This document shows positions 1 to 9,195 of a stretch of 64,000 nucleotides of DNA, in pieces. This DNA is from JBEEOW01 sp041191405 (lineage in GTDB: Bacteria > Bacteroidota > Bacteroidia > Cytophagales > UBA9547). Made by a program: the position numbers and the translations under genes. How positions within the stretch are numbered: the stretch's first letter is position 1; each line of letters opens with the position of its first letter. The notes under the pieces are model-generated. The model searched no databases, had not been told where the DNA came from, and saw only the letters and a program-made list of their open reading frames with translations. The stretch lies in NCBI GenBank assembly GCA_041191405.1, contig JBEEOW010000006.1, positions 1 through 64,000 on the forward strand, written 5' to 3'.

Positions 1-3000
1 CCCGTCATCACCACCCAGCCAGCGGCACAATCTGTATGTCAAACAGAAACAGCGACCTTTGGAGTAACAATGGCTTCATCCCCAGCGAGTACAGTTGTAA
101 AATGGCAAAAAGTTACAACAGCAGCCGATACCTCAAATGCTACAAAATATGTAGATATAGCGAATACAACAACAAGTTTATCATTAACGAATGTACCATT
201 TACAGATAATGGTGCATGGTATAGAGTTGTAACAGCATCAACGCCATCAACATGTATATTAAACAGTAAATGGGTTCAATTAACCGTTAAACCTACCCCA
301 GCAACGCCAACGATATCAGGCACATTAACATTATGTGTTGGTAATAATTTAGCCTTAACAGCAGCGACAACAACAACAGGCACAGCAACGTGGATATGGA
401 CTAAGCCATCAGGTTCAACAGCAGCGCAAGGATCAGGAGCGTCTTCAAACCAAATGAACAAGACAGGAGTTGCTTTAACAGAGGCTGGAGATTATACAGC
501 TCAAGTAGTAATCGCAGGTTGTTCAAGTGCAGTGTCAACAGCGTCCAAAGTAGTAATTACAGCAGCACCAGTGGCAACAGTATCAGCAAGCCAAACAATA
601 TGTTCGGGCAAAGCGATGGCAGCTACTTTAGTAACATTAAATCCAACTACAGCAACATATGATTGGAGAGGAAAAGATACAACAATAGCTCCAGCAACTG
701 CAGTAGTAACCAATCCAACACCAAACCCAACCTCAGGAACAGGAGTTGCACACAATACAGATAGAGCTCAAACAGGCTTAAGTGTACCTGTAGGAACAGT
801 ATCTGGTTCGTATGTATATTATATTACCCCTAAATCGGGTTCATGTGTCGGCACAACAGTTAGACATATAGTAACAGTAAATCCAACCCCAACAACGCCA
901 GCACCAACAAATACAGGACCATACTGCGTAGGGAAACAAATAGATTTAGATGCTAATGTAGCAACCACATTAGTAGATGCATCGAATGGATATGCATGGA
1001 CAGGACCAGCAGGTTTTACAGCTAATTCAAAAACACCAACGATAGCATCGGCAGCATTAACACCAACCTCAAATGCAGGTGTATATTCAGTAACAGTAAC
1101 CAAAAACGGATGTACAAGTGCAGCGGGTACAACCACAGTAGTAGTAAATGACATCCCAACAGCACCAGTGCCAACTGCAGTAAGTGTGTGTAAAAATGCA
1201 ACATCACCAATAATTACAGTTACACCAAATACAGCATTAAAATGGTATGCAGATAATACAACAACAACATCATCAGCAACCCAACCAACGATATCAACTG
1301 CAACAGTAGGCACACAATCATTGTATGTAACCACTACAGTAAATGGATGTGAGAGTGCAAGAGCAAAAGCAGATATAACTATTAATGATTTACCAGTATT
1401 TACAGCAACAGCAGCGCAAGCAACTATCTGTAAAGGAACCAATGCAGTAATCAACTTAAGTTCTGGAGCAGCAACATATACCTATACATGGACAACCACA
1501 GGAACCAATGTAACAGGTAACTCAGCACAAGCAACAGATCAATCAGTAACAAACATTACGCAAAACTTAGGATTGAGTAATGTAAACAATGCAGGAACAG
1601 TACAGTACATAATAACAGCAAAAGGAACAGGAAACTGTACCTCAAATCAAACAGTAGATATTGCAGTAGACCCATGCCCATATACACCAGACTTTACACC
1701 ATCAAAAACAGCAGTATGTTTAGATGCAACAACAGGTTTGGCAACAATAACTTTAACGAATGCATCATCAGGAAATGTAAACAACTGGACATGGGATTTA
1801 GGCGGAGAAAGTGCAACCACCTTAGCAGCTAAAACAGGAACAGGTTTAACCGCATTAAATAACCCATCAACATTTACAGTTACTTACAATACGGCAGGAA
1901 CCAAAACCATCAAATTAGAAATAGATGGAGTAGGAGCAACACAAAAAGTATCAAAAGTAGTAACAATAGAAGTAGGAGCAGTACCTGCAATTACAGTAAG
2001 TGGCAATAACCCAATCTGTGGAGATACTACAACAGCAATTACATTAAATACAACCAATGTAGCAAGTAACTTTACATGGGTGGTTAAATCACAAACAGAT
2101 GTAACAGGAGCAACAGCAAATGCTACAGCACAGTTATCGCCAGCCACATTAGCACAAAAATTAACAAATACATCAACAGCTAATCCAAAAGTAGCAGGAA
2201 CAGCTGTATATACAGTAACAGCAACAGGGCCAACACCAACGAGCTGTACTGCAAGTCAAGATGTAACAGTAACAGTAAACCCACTACCAGATGTAGTAGG
2301 AACAGGCGTAACAGTTTGTGGAAGCGCAACAAGTCAAAGCTTAGTAACAGGTATCAGTGCAAATGTTCCATCAAGTACCATCGCTTGGACATCAACATTG
2401 AATGGAGTAACATTATCGCCAACAAGTGGTAATGTAACAGGAACCACAATAGATGGAACAACTAATACAACAGGCGCAACACAAGGTACAATAGACTTTG
2501 TATTAACAGCAACCGCAAATGGTTGTGTAGGTCCAAATAAAACAATAACATCTACAATTAACCCACTGCCATCAGTAATAGGAACCGCAGCGGTAGGAGG
2601 AATATGTAGTGGAACAAGTAATGCAGATGTAATTACAGGCATAACAAGTAATATTACTGGAAATGTAAACTGGACAGCAGCAGTAGGAACAGGTACAGTA
2701 ACAGGATTCACAACAAGTGGAACCCTAGCAGTATCAAGTACAGCTACCAAATTAACCAATGCAGGAGCAATTACAGGAACAGGAACAATAGTATATACAT
2801 TCACACCAAGTTCAGGTTCAGGTTGCCCAGGTCAACCAACAACAATTACAGTAGCAATCAATGCAACGCCAACATTAAGCCCAATCACACAGCCAGGTCA
2901 ATTATGTAGTAGTACTTCACCAAGTACAGTATTTACCACAGATGTACCAGCTAAAATAGTTTGGTTACCAGTTGGAATTGTGCCATCAACCATAAAAATG

Positions 3001-6000
3001 TTAAAAGGAGGTACAGGACCTGCAGTAACGGTAGCAGGCGATAGTGCATTGAATACAACTTCAGCAACCTTGTCTGATAAATTCATTAGCACATTAGCAA
3101 CCAACAATGTACAAACCTTACAATATACAGTACAAGCCTCAAATGGAGCATGTAAAAGTGCAACACAAACATTAACCATAACCATAGATAGTTGTGAGTT
3201 AAAAGCAGACTTTGATTTTGATAAAGGATCAGTATGTGAAGGAGCAACAACAGCAGTAATTACATTTACAGATAAATCAACAAGTGCATCACCAATTACT
3301 TCTTATGCATGGGATTTTGGAGATACACCAGCTCAAACAGCAACAACAGCAGGTCCGCATACAATCACTTATGCATCATCAGGCACTAAAACAATAAGTT
3401 TAACAGTAACTGCAACCATAGCAGGAAATGTTAAAACAAATACAATCACAAAAACAATTACAGTAAACCCACTTCCAAATATTACCAATACCACGAAGGC
3501 ATTTACTATTTGTGATTCAACAGCAACAAACATTGCCATAACAAGTGACCAAGCATCAACAACGTATGCATGGACAGTGTCAACTACAGGAGGTGTACAA
3601 AATGCAGTAGCAGGAACAGGTGCATTGATAGCACAAACGTTAAAATTACCAGCATTGCAAACAACCAATGGAACAGTTAAATATACAGTAACACCAACGT
3701 TAAATAATTGTCCAGGAGCAACAGCAGACTTTGATGTAACCGTAGAGCCAAGACCAGTAATAGCAACATTACAAGATGTGTCAGTATGTAGCAATGTAGC
3801 CTTGAGCTTAAATGTACAAGCAAATATAGCAACAAGCCCAATATCTTGGACAAGAGCAGCAGTAGGATCAATACCATCAGCTACAGGAAATTCAGGAGTT
3901 GTAACAGATGTATTAACCAATAGAGGAACAAGCCCAGTAACAGTAAAATACACTTTTACACCAACAGGTCCAGGTACGCAAGCATGCGTTGGAAAACCAA
4001 CAAACTTGAATGTAATAGTTGCACCGCTGCCAACAGTAAACAGTACATTAACAAACCAAAAAGTATGTAGTGGAATACAATATAGTCACACCATTACTTC
4101 ACCAGTAGCAGGAACAACATTTACATGGAGTAGAGCTGCAAATACAAACATAACAAACGGAGCAGTAACAGCACAAAATACAAATCCAATAAGTGAAGTA
4201 CTGAACTTAGCATCGGGAGTAACTACAGGACAACAAGCAACCTATACAATTACCCCAACAGGTCCAGCGCCAAGTAATTGTTTAGGAAGAGATACCACAT
4301 TAGTATTAACAGTAAACCCACTACCAACAATCACAGCTTCAACAGGAACTGTATGTAGTGGAGTAGCATATAGCTATACAGTTACAACACAGTTGCCAAG
4401 TTCAGCAATAGCAGGATTTACATGGGTTCGTCAAGCAAATGGAAGCATAACACCAGCAGCAACAGGAACTACACAAACAACAAATCCACTAGCTGAAACA
4501 TTGACAAATACAAGTTTGACTCCACAATTGGTTACATATGCATTAAATGCAAAAACAATTGAAGGCTGTACCAATCCAAGTACAACAAACCATGTGTTAA
4601 CAGTAAACCCATTACCAGTAGCAACTTTAATAACACAAAAGGCGCAAATATGTATTGGAGATAGTACAAGATTGCAAATTACCTTACAAGGAGCAACAAC
4701 CTATAATGTAATATATAGCGATGGAGGTGTACAGCAAAATCTAAATTCAGTAACAGTAAGTCCACAATTAATTACAATCAAACCAACAACTACAACACAA
4801 TACTCATTAGTAAAAGTAGAGGATGATGCAACAAAATGTTTGGCGAATCTATCAAATGTAAGTCCACAAACATTAAAAGTAAACAGCTTACCAACAGTAT
4901 CGTTGAGTGGTAACTCACAAATATGTGAAGGAGGTTCAAGTACAGTAGACTTTACAATAGCAGGAGCTGCAAGTCCATACAAGTTGACATTCCAAGAGAA
5001 AAATATGAAAACGAATGTTACACAAACAAGTAGCATTAATAACATATCAACAAACGCATATCAAATCACAGTAGCGCCAATAGATACTACAGTTTATAAA
5101 ACAGTAAGCTTAGTAGATAATAATGGATGTAAAGCGGTAATGACATCAACAGATTCAGCAGAAGTAGATGTAGTGCCAACACCAGTATTATCAACAGTGA
5201 TAGGAGTAGGTAAAGATACCGTATGTGATGGACAGGCAACATTGATCACATTGACAGCAAATCCATATACAACCTTTAGCTGGACAGCCAAAGCATCGTC
5301 AAAAGTATCAGGAGCTTCATCAGGAACAGGATCAATAATCCAGCAAACCTTAAAAACAACAGCAACAGTAAAAGGGAATGTTAGATATACAATAACCCCA
5401 ATGAACTATAGCTGCCCTGGTACACCAAAAGATGTAGTAGTATTTGTAAGACCTAAAACAATACCAAACATAGGAGCAGATAGAAGTGGAATATGTAAAG
5501 GAACCAAAGTGAAATTAACAGCAGGTAAGTTTAATACACAAGGAGGACAATACACTTGGACTTTATACGGAGCATCAACTGTTAAAACTTACGAAAACAG
5601 AGATACCTTAGAGATAGAGTTGAATGAAGACACTGAAATTGAAGTTAATTACAAAGACGTGTGTAATATAGATAATATAGACACAGCGATGTATAAAATC
5701 ATAGAGCAGGTAGACATCAACTTTATAAAAGGAGATACTTGTGCAGAATATGTAACAACGTTTAAACCAGAAAACATAAGTGCAACAGGAAACAGCACCA
5801 ATGTAACCAACTGGAAATGGAACTTTGGAGATAGTAAAGACACAACCGTAACAGACAGAGTAATAAAAGATGCAACCCATGCATATGCAGATGCAGGAGA
5901 GTACAATGTACATTTATCAGCATTGAGTGATCAATGTCCGGTAGGAGATACAACCATAAAAGTAACGATAATAGATTGTAGTATCCGAACCAAAACAGCC

Positions 6001-6264
6001 TTTACACCAGGAGGCGGTAACGGTCAGAATGATACATGGAGAATAGATGGCATAGAAAACTATCCAAATGCAAGTGTAGAAATATTTAATAGATGGGGAG
6101 TATTAGTACACCGTCAATTAAATGGCTATAAAGAACCATGGAACGGAACAAATACAAGTGGCGAATTACTAGAAGATGGAACCTACTATTATGTAATCAC
6201 ACTGAATAAATCTAAAAAAATAGTTAAAGGTTACGTAAGTATCTTTAGAGATAATGCTCAATAA
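1..6264 (+). CDS. Giant secreted Ig/PKD-repeat protein with C-terminal CHU_C (T9SS type B) sorting domain, 5' truncated
   Basis: The frame is open from base 1, so the gene begins upstream of the window; 2087 residues are visible. It is a chain of PKD-like/Ig-like repeats of roughly 80-110 residues. Many start after a VNPLP-type linker and a C-x-G core such as VCSG, and close with a T-V-T-V-N-P strand. Canonical PKD modules with a W-x-W/F-D-x-G-D-like core lie near residues 597, 1103 and 1937. Residues about 1995-2087 match the gliding-motility-associated C-terminal domain (FNRWG, W-N-G, G-x-Y-Y-Y). Proteins of this type are exported by the type IX system and act as surface adhesins or matrix proteins; the ligand is unknown. 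Third codon positions are strikingly A-rich (aca, gca, gta, cca), unlike the T-rich CHU_C gene at 9196. Confidence is high for class and low for role. Confidence 0.9.
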   Translation, partial: PVITTQPAAQSVCQTETATFGVTMASSPASTVVKWQKVTTAADTSNATKYVDIANTTTSLSLTNVPFTDNGAWYRVVTASTPSTCILNSKWVQLTVKPTPATPTISGTLTLCVGNNLALTAATTTTGTATWIWTKPSGSTAAQGSGASSNQMNKTGVALTEAGDYTAQVVIAGCSSAVSTASKVVITAAPVATVSASQTICSGKAMAATLVTLNPTTATYDWRGKDTTIAPATAVVTNPTPNPTSGTGVAHNTDRAQTGLSVPVGTVSGSYVYYITPKSGSCVGTTVRHIVTVNPTPTTPAPTNTGPYCVGKQIDLDANVATTLVDASNGYAWTGPAGFTANSKTPTIASAALTPTSNAGVYSVTVTKNGCTSAAGTTTVVVNDIPTAPVPTAVSVCKNATSPIITVTPNTALKWYADNTTTTSSATQPTISTATVGTQSLYVTTTVNGCESARAKADITINDLPVFTATAAQATICKGTNAVINLSSGAATYTYTWTTTGTNVTGNSAQATDQSVTNITQNLGLSNVNNAGTVQYIITAKGTGNCTSNQTVDIAVDPCPYTPDFTPSKTAVCLDATTGLATITLTNASSGNVNNWTWDLGGESATTLAAKTGTGLTALNNPSTFTVTYNTAGTKTIKLEIDGVGATQKVSKVVTIEVGAVPAITVSGNNPICGDTTTAITLNTTNVASNFTWVVKSQTDVTGATANATAQLSPATLAQKLTNTSTANPKVAGTAVYTVTATGPTPTSCTASQDVTVTVNPLPDVVGTGVTVCGSATSQSLVTGISANVPSSTIAWTSTLNGVTLSPTSGNVTGTTIDGTTNTTGATQGTIDFVLTATANGCVGPNKTITSTINPLPSVIGTAAVGGICSGTSNADVITGITSNITGNVNWTAAVGTGTVTGFTTSGTLAVSSTATKLTNAGAITGTGTIVYTFTPSSGSGCPGQPTTITVAINATPTLSPITQPGQLCSSTSPSTVFTTDVPAKIVWLPVGIVPSTIKMLKGGTGPAVTVAGDSALNTTSATLSDKFISTLATNNVQTLQYTVQASNGACKSATQTLTITIDSCELKADFDFDKGSVCEGATTAVITFTDKSTSASPITSYAWDFGDTPAQTATTAGPHTITYASSGTKTISLTVTATIAGNVKTNTITKTITVNPLPNITNTTKAFTICDSTATNIAITSDQASTTYAWTVSTTGGVQNAVAGTGALIAQTLKLPALQTTNGTVKYTVTPTLNNCPGATADFDVTVEPRPVIATLQDVSVCSNVALSLNVQANIATSPISWTRAAVGSIPSATGNSGVVTDVLTNRGTSPVTVKYTFTPTGPGTQACVGKPTNLNVIVAPLPTVNSTLTNQKVCSGIQYSHTITSPVAGTTFTWSRAANTNITNGAVTAQNTNPISEVLNLASGVTTGQQATYTITPTGPAPSNCLGRDTTLVLTVNPLPTITASTGTVCSGVAYSYTVTTQLPSSAIAGFTWVRQANGSITPAATGTTQTTNPLAETLTNTSLTPQLVTYALNAKTIEGCTNPSTTNHVLTVNPLPVATLITQKAQICIGDSTRLQITLQGATTYNVIYSDGGVQQNLNSVTVSPQLITIKPTTTTQYSLVKVEDDATKCLANLSNVSPQTLKVNSLPTVSLSGNSQICEGGSSTVDFTIAGAASPYKLTFQEKNMKTNVTQTSSINNISTNAYQITVAPIDTTVYKTVSLVDNNGCKAVMTSTDSAEVDVVPTPVLSTVIGVGKDTVCDGQATLITLTANPYTTFSWTAKASSKVSGASSGTGSIIQQTLKTTATVKGNVRYTITPMNYSCPGTPKDVVVFVRPKTIPNIGADRSGICKGTKVKLTAGKFNTQGGQYTWTLYGASTVKTYENRDTLEIELNEDTEIEVNYKDVCNIDNIDTAMYKIIEQVDINFIKGDTCAEYVTTFKPENISATGNSTNVTNWKWNFGDSKDTTVTDRVIKDATHAYADAGEYNVHLSALSDQCPVGDTTIKVTIIDCSIRTKTAFTPGGGNGQNDTWRIDGIENYPNASVEIFNRWGVLVHRQLNGYKEPWNGTNTSGELLEDGTYYYVITLNKSKKIVKGYVSIFRDNAQ

Positions 6265-6280
6265 ATATTATTTATTACAA

Positions 6281-6312
6281 TAAGGAGTATTTTTAGTACT
6301 CCTTATTTTTTT
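6281..6312 (+). terminator. Rho-independent terminator after the giant CHU_C gene
   Basis: A 9-bp stem (6281-6289 with 6297-6305, core AAGGAGTA/TACTCCTT) with a short loop is followed by a run of T. It lies 17 bp after the stop codon. Confidence 0.85.
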
Positions 6313-6364
6313 GCTCAAATTTTATACTTAATATTGTATAATTAATTATCTAAATAATACAAGT

Positions 6365-6484
6365 ATGAAAACTTTAGTTTATGCATCATTGATATTAGTT
6401 GCTTTAGCGTCATGTTTAAATAGAAGTACTCCAGGCCAAACATGGCATCCAGGAAAACCTAAAGCTCCTGCTTCAAGAAAATAA
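6365..6484 (+). CDS. Tiny lipoprotein (39 aa), first of a trio
   Basis: ATG at 6365, stop TAA at 6482. The product has a Lys at position 3, a hydrophobic stretch (LILVALAS) and then Cys18, a good lipobox (LASC). The mature part would be only about 22 residues, rich in Pro, Lys, Arg and Ser. It follows a terminator and is the first of three such genes, with only 2 bp to the next one. No family is recognised. It is too short for default gene callers; the lipobox and the repetition of the same architecture in the next two frames are the argument that it is real. Confidence 0.6.
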   Translation: MKTLVYASLILVALASCLNRSTPGQTWHPGKPKAPASRK

Positions 6485-6486
6485 AT

Positions 6487-6597
6487 ATGAGAATTATGCT
6501 TATAATGGTTGTTGTATTACTTACAATGTCAACAACTTGTATCAAAGCATCTTATAAAAATAAAAGAGGAAAAAATAATAAGTGTAATTGTGGCTAA
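6487..6597 (+). CDS. Tiny lipoprotein-like protein (36 aa), second of a trio
   Basis: ATG at 6487, stop TAA at 6595. A Met/Val/Leu-rich hydrophobic segment leads to Cys18 (MSTTC). This is a less canonical lipobox because Thr precedes the Cys. The remaining 18 residues are strongly basic (KNKRGKNNK) and end in C-N-C-G. It begins 2 bp after the first gene and overlaps the start of the third gene by 8 bp, which suggests translational coupling. Function unknown. Confidence 0.5.
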   Translation: MRIMLIMVVVLLTMSTTCIKASYKNKRGKNNKCNCG

Positions 6598-6715
6598 GAT
6601 TATAAAAATATTCATTTCATTACTTTTATTAGCCACAATTATTTCTTGTGAAACTAATAAACCTCGAAAAATTCCTAAAAAGGGAAGAATACCTTGTCCT
6701 TTAAAAGATTGTTGA
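6590..6715 (+). CDS. Tiny lipoprotein (41 aa, GTG start), third of a trio
   Basis: The frame is open further upstream, but the GTG at 6590 gives a compact signal peptide: basic start (AKIIK), hydrophobic core (IFISLLLLAT) and lipobox IISC at Cys20. The mature peptide is 22 residues, basic, and closes with the pattern R-I-P-C-P-L-K-D-C. The start overlaps the preceding frame by 8 bp. The longer upstream reading would put the hydrophobic segment in the middle of the protein and overlap the whole second gene, so it is less likely. No function can be assigned. Confidence 0.6.
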   Translation: MAKIIKIFISLLLLATIISCETNKPRKIPKKGRIPCPLKDC

Positions 6716-6777
6716 TTTTTTCATTTAAATTTTTTAACTAAAATAATTGTCCGTAATTTTCGGATAAATATTTTATT

Positions 6778-7479
6778 GTGAGAAAGATTATAATTGCTGT
6801 AGATGGTTATTCAGGCTGTGGAAAAAGTACAACAGCAAAAGCTTTAGCATCAGCTTTGAAGTATGCTTATATTGATACAGGGGCTATGTACAGAGCTGTA
6901 ACATATTATTTTGATACACATTATGTGAATTTAACAAACCCCAAAGCTATTCAACAAGCCTTATCTGAGATTTCGATTAATTTTAAACCTAACGATAAAA
7001 CAGGTAGAAATGAGACTTTTTTAAACGGGATTAATATTGAAGATGAAATCAGAACTATGTATATCTCTCAAAAAGTTAGTGAAGTTAGCGCCTTACCAGA
7101 TGTAAGAAAAGCTATGGTAGCTTTACAGCAAAAAATGGGTAAAAAAGGTGGCGTAGTTATGGATGGTAGAGATATTGGTACTACAGTATTTCCTAATGCA
7201 GAATTAAAGATTTTTGTTAATGCTGATATAAATGTTCGTGCTTTTAGAAGACAACAAGAGTTATTAGAAAAAGGAGAACTTGTATCATTAGATGATGTAA
7301 TCTCAAATCTTAGTGAGAGAGACAGGATTGATACAACTAGAGCTGAAAGTCCATTAAGAAGAGCCGATGATGCCTTTGATTTGGATACTACTTATTTTGA
7401 TATTGACGAACAAGTTGATTATGCAATAGGTTTGGCTACAACTAAAATGATTGAAAAAACTAAGAAGTTTCAATCATAA
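6778..7479 (+). CDS. cmk: (d)CMP kinase
   Basis: Cytidylate kinase phosphorylates CMP and dCMP with ATP in pyrimidine salvage and DNA precursor supply. The P-loop G-Y-S-G-C-G-K-S-T is at residues 10-18, followed by Y-I-D-T-G-A-M-Y-R-A-V, the CMP-binding segment typical of bacterial Cmk. G-R-D-I-G-T-T-V-F lies in mid-protein, and S-E-R-D-R-x-D-T-x-R-A-x-S-P-L matches the C-terminal Arg-rich motif. Length (233 aa) is normal. The start is GTG. It sits just upstream of ispH, an order common in Bacteroidota and consistent with one transcript. Confidence 0.95.
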   Translation: MRKIIIAVDGYSGCGKSTTAKALASALKYAYIDTGAMYRAVTYYFDTHYVNLTNPKAIQQALSEISINFKPNDKTGRNETFLNGINIEDEIRTMYISQKVSEVSALPDVRKAMVALQQKMGKKGGVVMDGRDIGTTVFPNAELKIFVNADINVRAFRRQQELLEKGELVSLDDVISNLSERDRIDTTRAESPLRRADDAFDLDTTYFDIDEQVDYAIGLATTKMIEKTKKFQS

Positions 7480-7512
7480 TTTACTAAATTACTACTTTAA
7501 TGTATAAGTATA

Positions 7513-8385
7513 GTGGAAATCACAATTGATAAAAACTCTGGTTATTGCTTTGGTGTAGAGTTTGCCATTCAGATGGCTGAAGATGAACTTGATATTGATG
7601 GAGGGTTGTATTGTTTGGGTGATATCGTTCATAACAGTATGGAAGTTGAAAGACTTAATAAAAAAGGTCTAAAAATTATAGATAAAGAGCAACTTAAGGA
7701 TTTGCACAATTGTAAAGTATTAATCAGAGCTCATGGTGAACCACCTGAAACTTATAAATTAGCTTTAGAAAATAATATTGAATTGATTGATGCATCTTGT
7801 CCTGTAGTTTTAAAATTACAAAATAGAGTAAAACATGCATACGATAAAACATCTGATGATAAAGGTCAGATAGTTATTTACGGGCAATTAGGACATGCAG
7901 AAGTTATTGGTTTAAACGGTCAAACAAAAGATGAAGCTATTATAATTACTTGTCCTGAAGATTTAGATAAAATTGATTTCACTAAACCTGTTACCTTGTT
8001 TAGTCAAACCACAAAAAGTACCTCAGGTTTTTATAAAATCAAATCTTTAATTGAAGAAAAAATTAAAGAATCAAAGCCTGAAAACTTAGATGATTTTGAT
8101 GCAAATGATAGTATTTGTAGACAAGTTTCAAATAGAGAGCCACAATTAATAAAATTTTCACAACAACAAGATATTATCATTTTTGTAAGCGGTAAAAAAA
8201 GTTCAAATGGCAAAGCTCTTTATGGTGTTTGTAAAAATACAAACCCAAGAAGTTTTTTTATCGAAAATGAATTAGAATTGGATAAATCATGGTTTTTACC
8301 TAACGATAAAGTGGGTATTTGTGGTGCTACTTCAACTCCAATGTGGTTAATGGAAAATGTTGCTAATACAATTAAGTTGTTTTAA
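7513..8385 (+). CDS. ispH: 4-hydroxy-3-methylbut-2-enyl diphosphate reductase
   Basis: IspH (LytB) is the last enzyme of the MEP isoprenoid pathway and reduces HMBPP to IPP and DMAPP with a [4Fe-4S] cluster. The three cluster cysteines are visible: Cys12 in G-Y-C-F-G-V, Cys96 in D-A-S-C-P and Cys202 in S-I-C-R-Q-V-S-N-R-E. The motifs H-N (40-41) and R-A-H-G-E-P (72-77) are also in place. The start is GTG at 7513, giving the standard N-terminus; 290 aa is a normal length. It lies 33 bp after cmk and 2 bp before the VIT gene. Confidence 0.95.
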   Translation: MEITIDKNSGYCFGVEFAIQMAEDELDIDGGLYCLGDIVHNSMEVERLNKKGLKIIDKEQLKDLHNCKVLIRAHGEPPETYKLALENNIELIDASCPVVLKLQNRVKHAYDKTSDDKGQIVIYGQLGHAEVIGLNGQTKDEAIIITCPEDLDKIDFTKPVTLFSQTTKSTSGFYKIKSLIEEKIKESKPENLDDFDANDSICRQVSNREPQLIKFSQQQDIIIFVSGKKSSNGKALYGVCKNTNPRSFFIENELELDKSWFLPNDKVGICGATSTPMWLMENVANTIKLF

Positions 8386-8387
8386 TT

Positions 8388-9080
8388 ATGCATAAAGAGC
8401 AACATTTTAATAGTTCAGAGTTAGTTCAGGATATAGTAATAGGGATGAGTGATGGTTTAACTGTTCCTTTTGCATTGGCAGCAGGTTTAAGTGGAGCTGT
8501 TTCTGATCCGACATTGGTGGTTACTGCTGGTATTGCAGAAGTAATTGCAGGTTCAATTGCTATGGGTTTAGGCGGTTACCTTTCAGGAAAAACTGAGATA
8601 GAGCATTATGAATCAGAATTAAAAAGAGAATATTACGAAGTTGATGTTTTTCCAGAAAAAGAAAAAGATGAAGTTCGTGAAGTATTTGCAGAAATGGGTC
8701 TAAGTGAATCGAGTCAAGAATTAATTGTAAAAGAATTATCCCAAAATAAAGATAAATGGGTAGATTTTATGATGAAATTTGAACTTGGTTTAGAAAAACC
8801 AAATATTAACAGAGCCAGAAATAGTGCAATAACTATAGGAACAGCATATGTAGTTGGAGGTTTAATTCCTTTGTTACCTTATGTTTTTGTTACGAATGTG
8901 CAAAAGGGCTTATTGTATTCGAGTGTTGTAACGCTTATGAGCTTGTTTTTATTTGGTTACTTCAAGAGTAAAGCAATGGGACAAAATCCATTATATGGTG
9001 CAATAAAAATAATGGGTATTGGAAGTTTGGCAGCTGGTGCTGCTTATTTTGCTGCACAATTCTTTGAAAAATTGTTCTAA
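8388..9080 (+). CDS. VIT1/CCC1 family Fe/Mn transporter-like membrane protein
   Basis: The 230-aa protein has the two N-terminal membrane helices of the VIT/CCC1 family, with the characteristic D-I-V-I-G-M-S-D-G-L-T-V-P-F-A-L-A-A-G-L segment at residues 15-35. A charged cytosolic region (about 80-135, rich in E and K) follows, then three further helices. Family members move Fe(II) or Mn(II) out of the cytoplasm, usually by proton exchange. The gene starts 2 bp after ispH and probably shares its transcript. The charged loop would be the metal-binding domain by analogy with plant VIT1; substrate specificity is inferred. Confidence 0.85.
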   Translation: MHKEQHFNSSELVQDIVIGMSDGLTVPFALAAGLSGAVSDPTLVVTAGIAEVIAGSIAMGLGGYLSGKTEIEHYESELKREYYEVDVFPEKEKDEVREVFAEMGLSESSQELIVKELSQNKDKWVDFMMKFELGLEKPNINRARNSAITIGTAYVVGGLIPLLPYVFVTNVQKGLLYSSVVTLMSLFLFGYFKSKAMGQNPLYGAIKIMGIGSLAAGAAYFAAQFFEKLF

Positions 9081-9195
9081 ATATAAAAAAAGTACTATAA
9101 AATGCTTCTTTATTTCAAATTTTTGTATAAATTTGGAAATTACAGTGCATACTTTAAGTATCTTAGGTAAGAATTATATAATAGATTACACAAAT

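Noticed and set aside
276..5953. Many long open frames on the minus strand opposite the giant CHU_C gene
   Set aside because: They mirror the low-complexity, A-ending codons of the real gene. Their translations are Val/Ala/Leu-rich nonsense without start context, and the plus-strand frame is continuous with clear domains.
6509..6589. Upstream extension of the third micro-lipoprotein frame
   Set aside because: It would overlap the whole second micro-lipoprotein and place the signal peptide in the middle of the protein; the GTG at 6590 is the better start.
9019..9195. Upstream extension of the second CHU_C gene into the VIT gene
   Set aside because: The 59 extra residues have no signal peptide and overlap a conserved gene; the ATG at 9196 gives a clean signal peptide.
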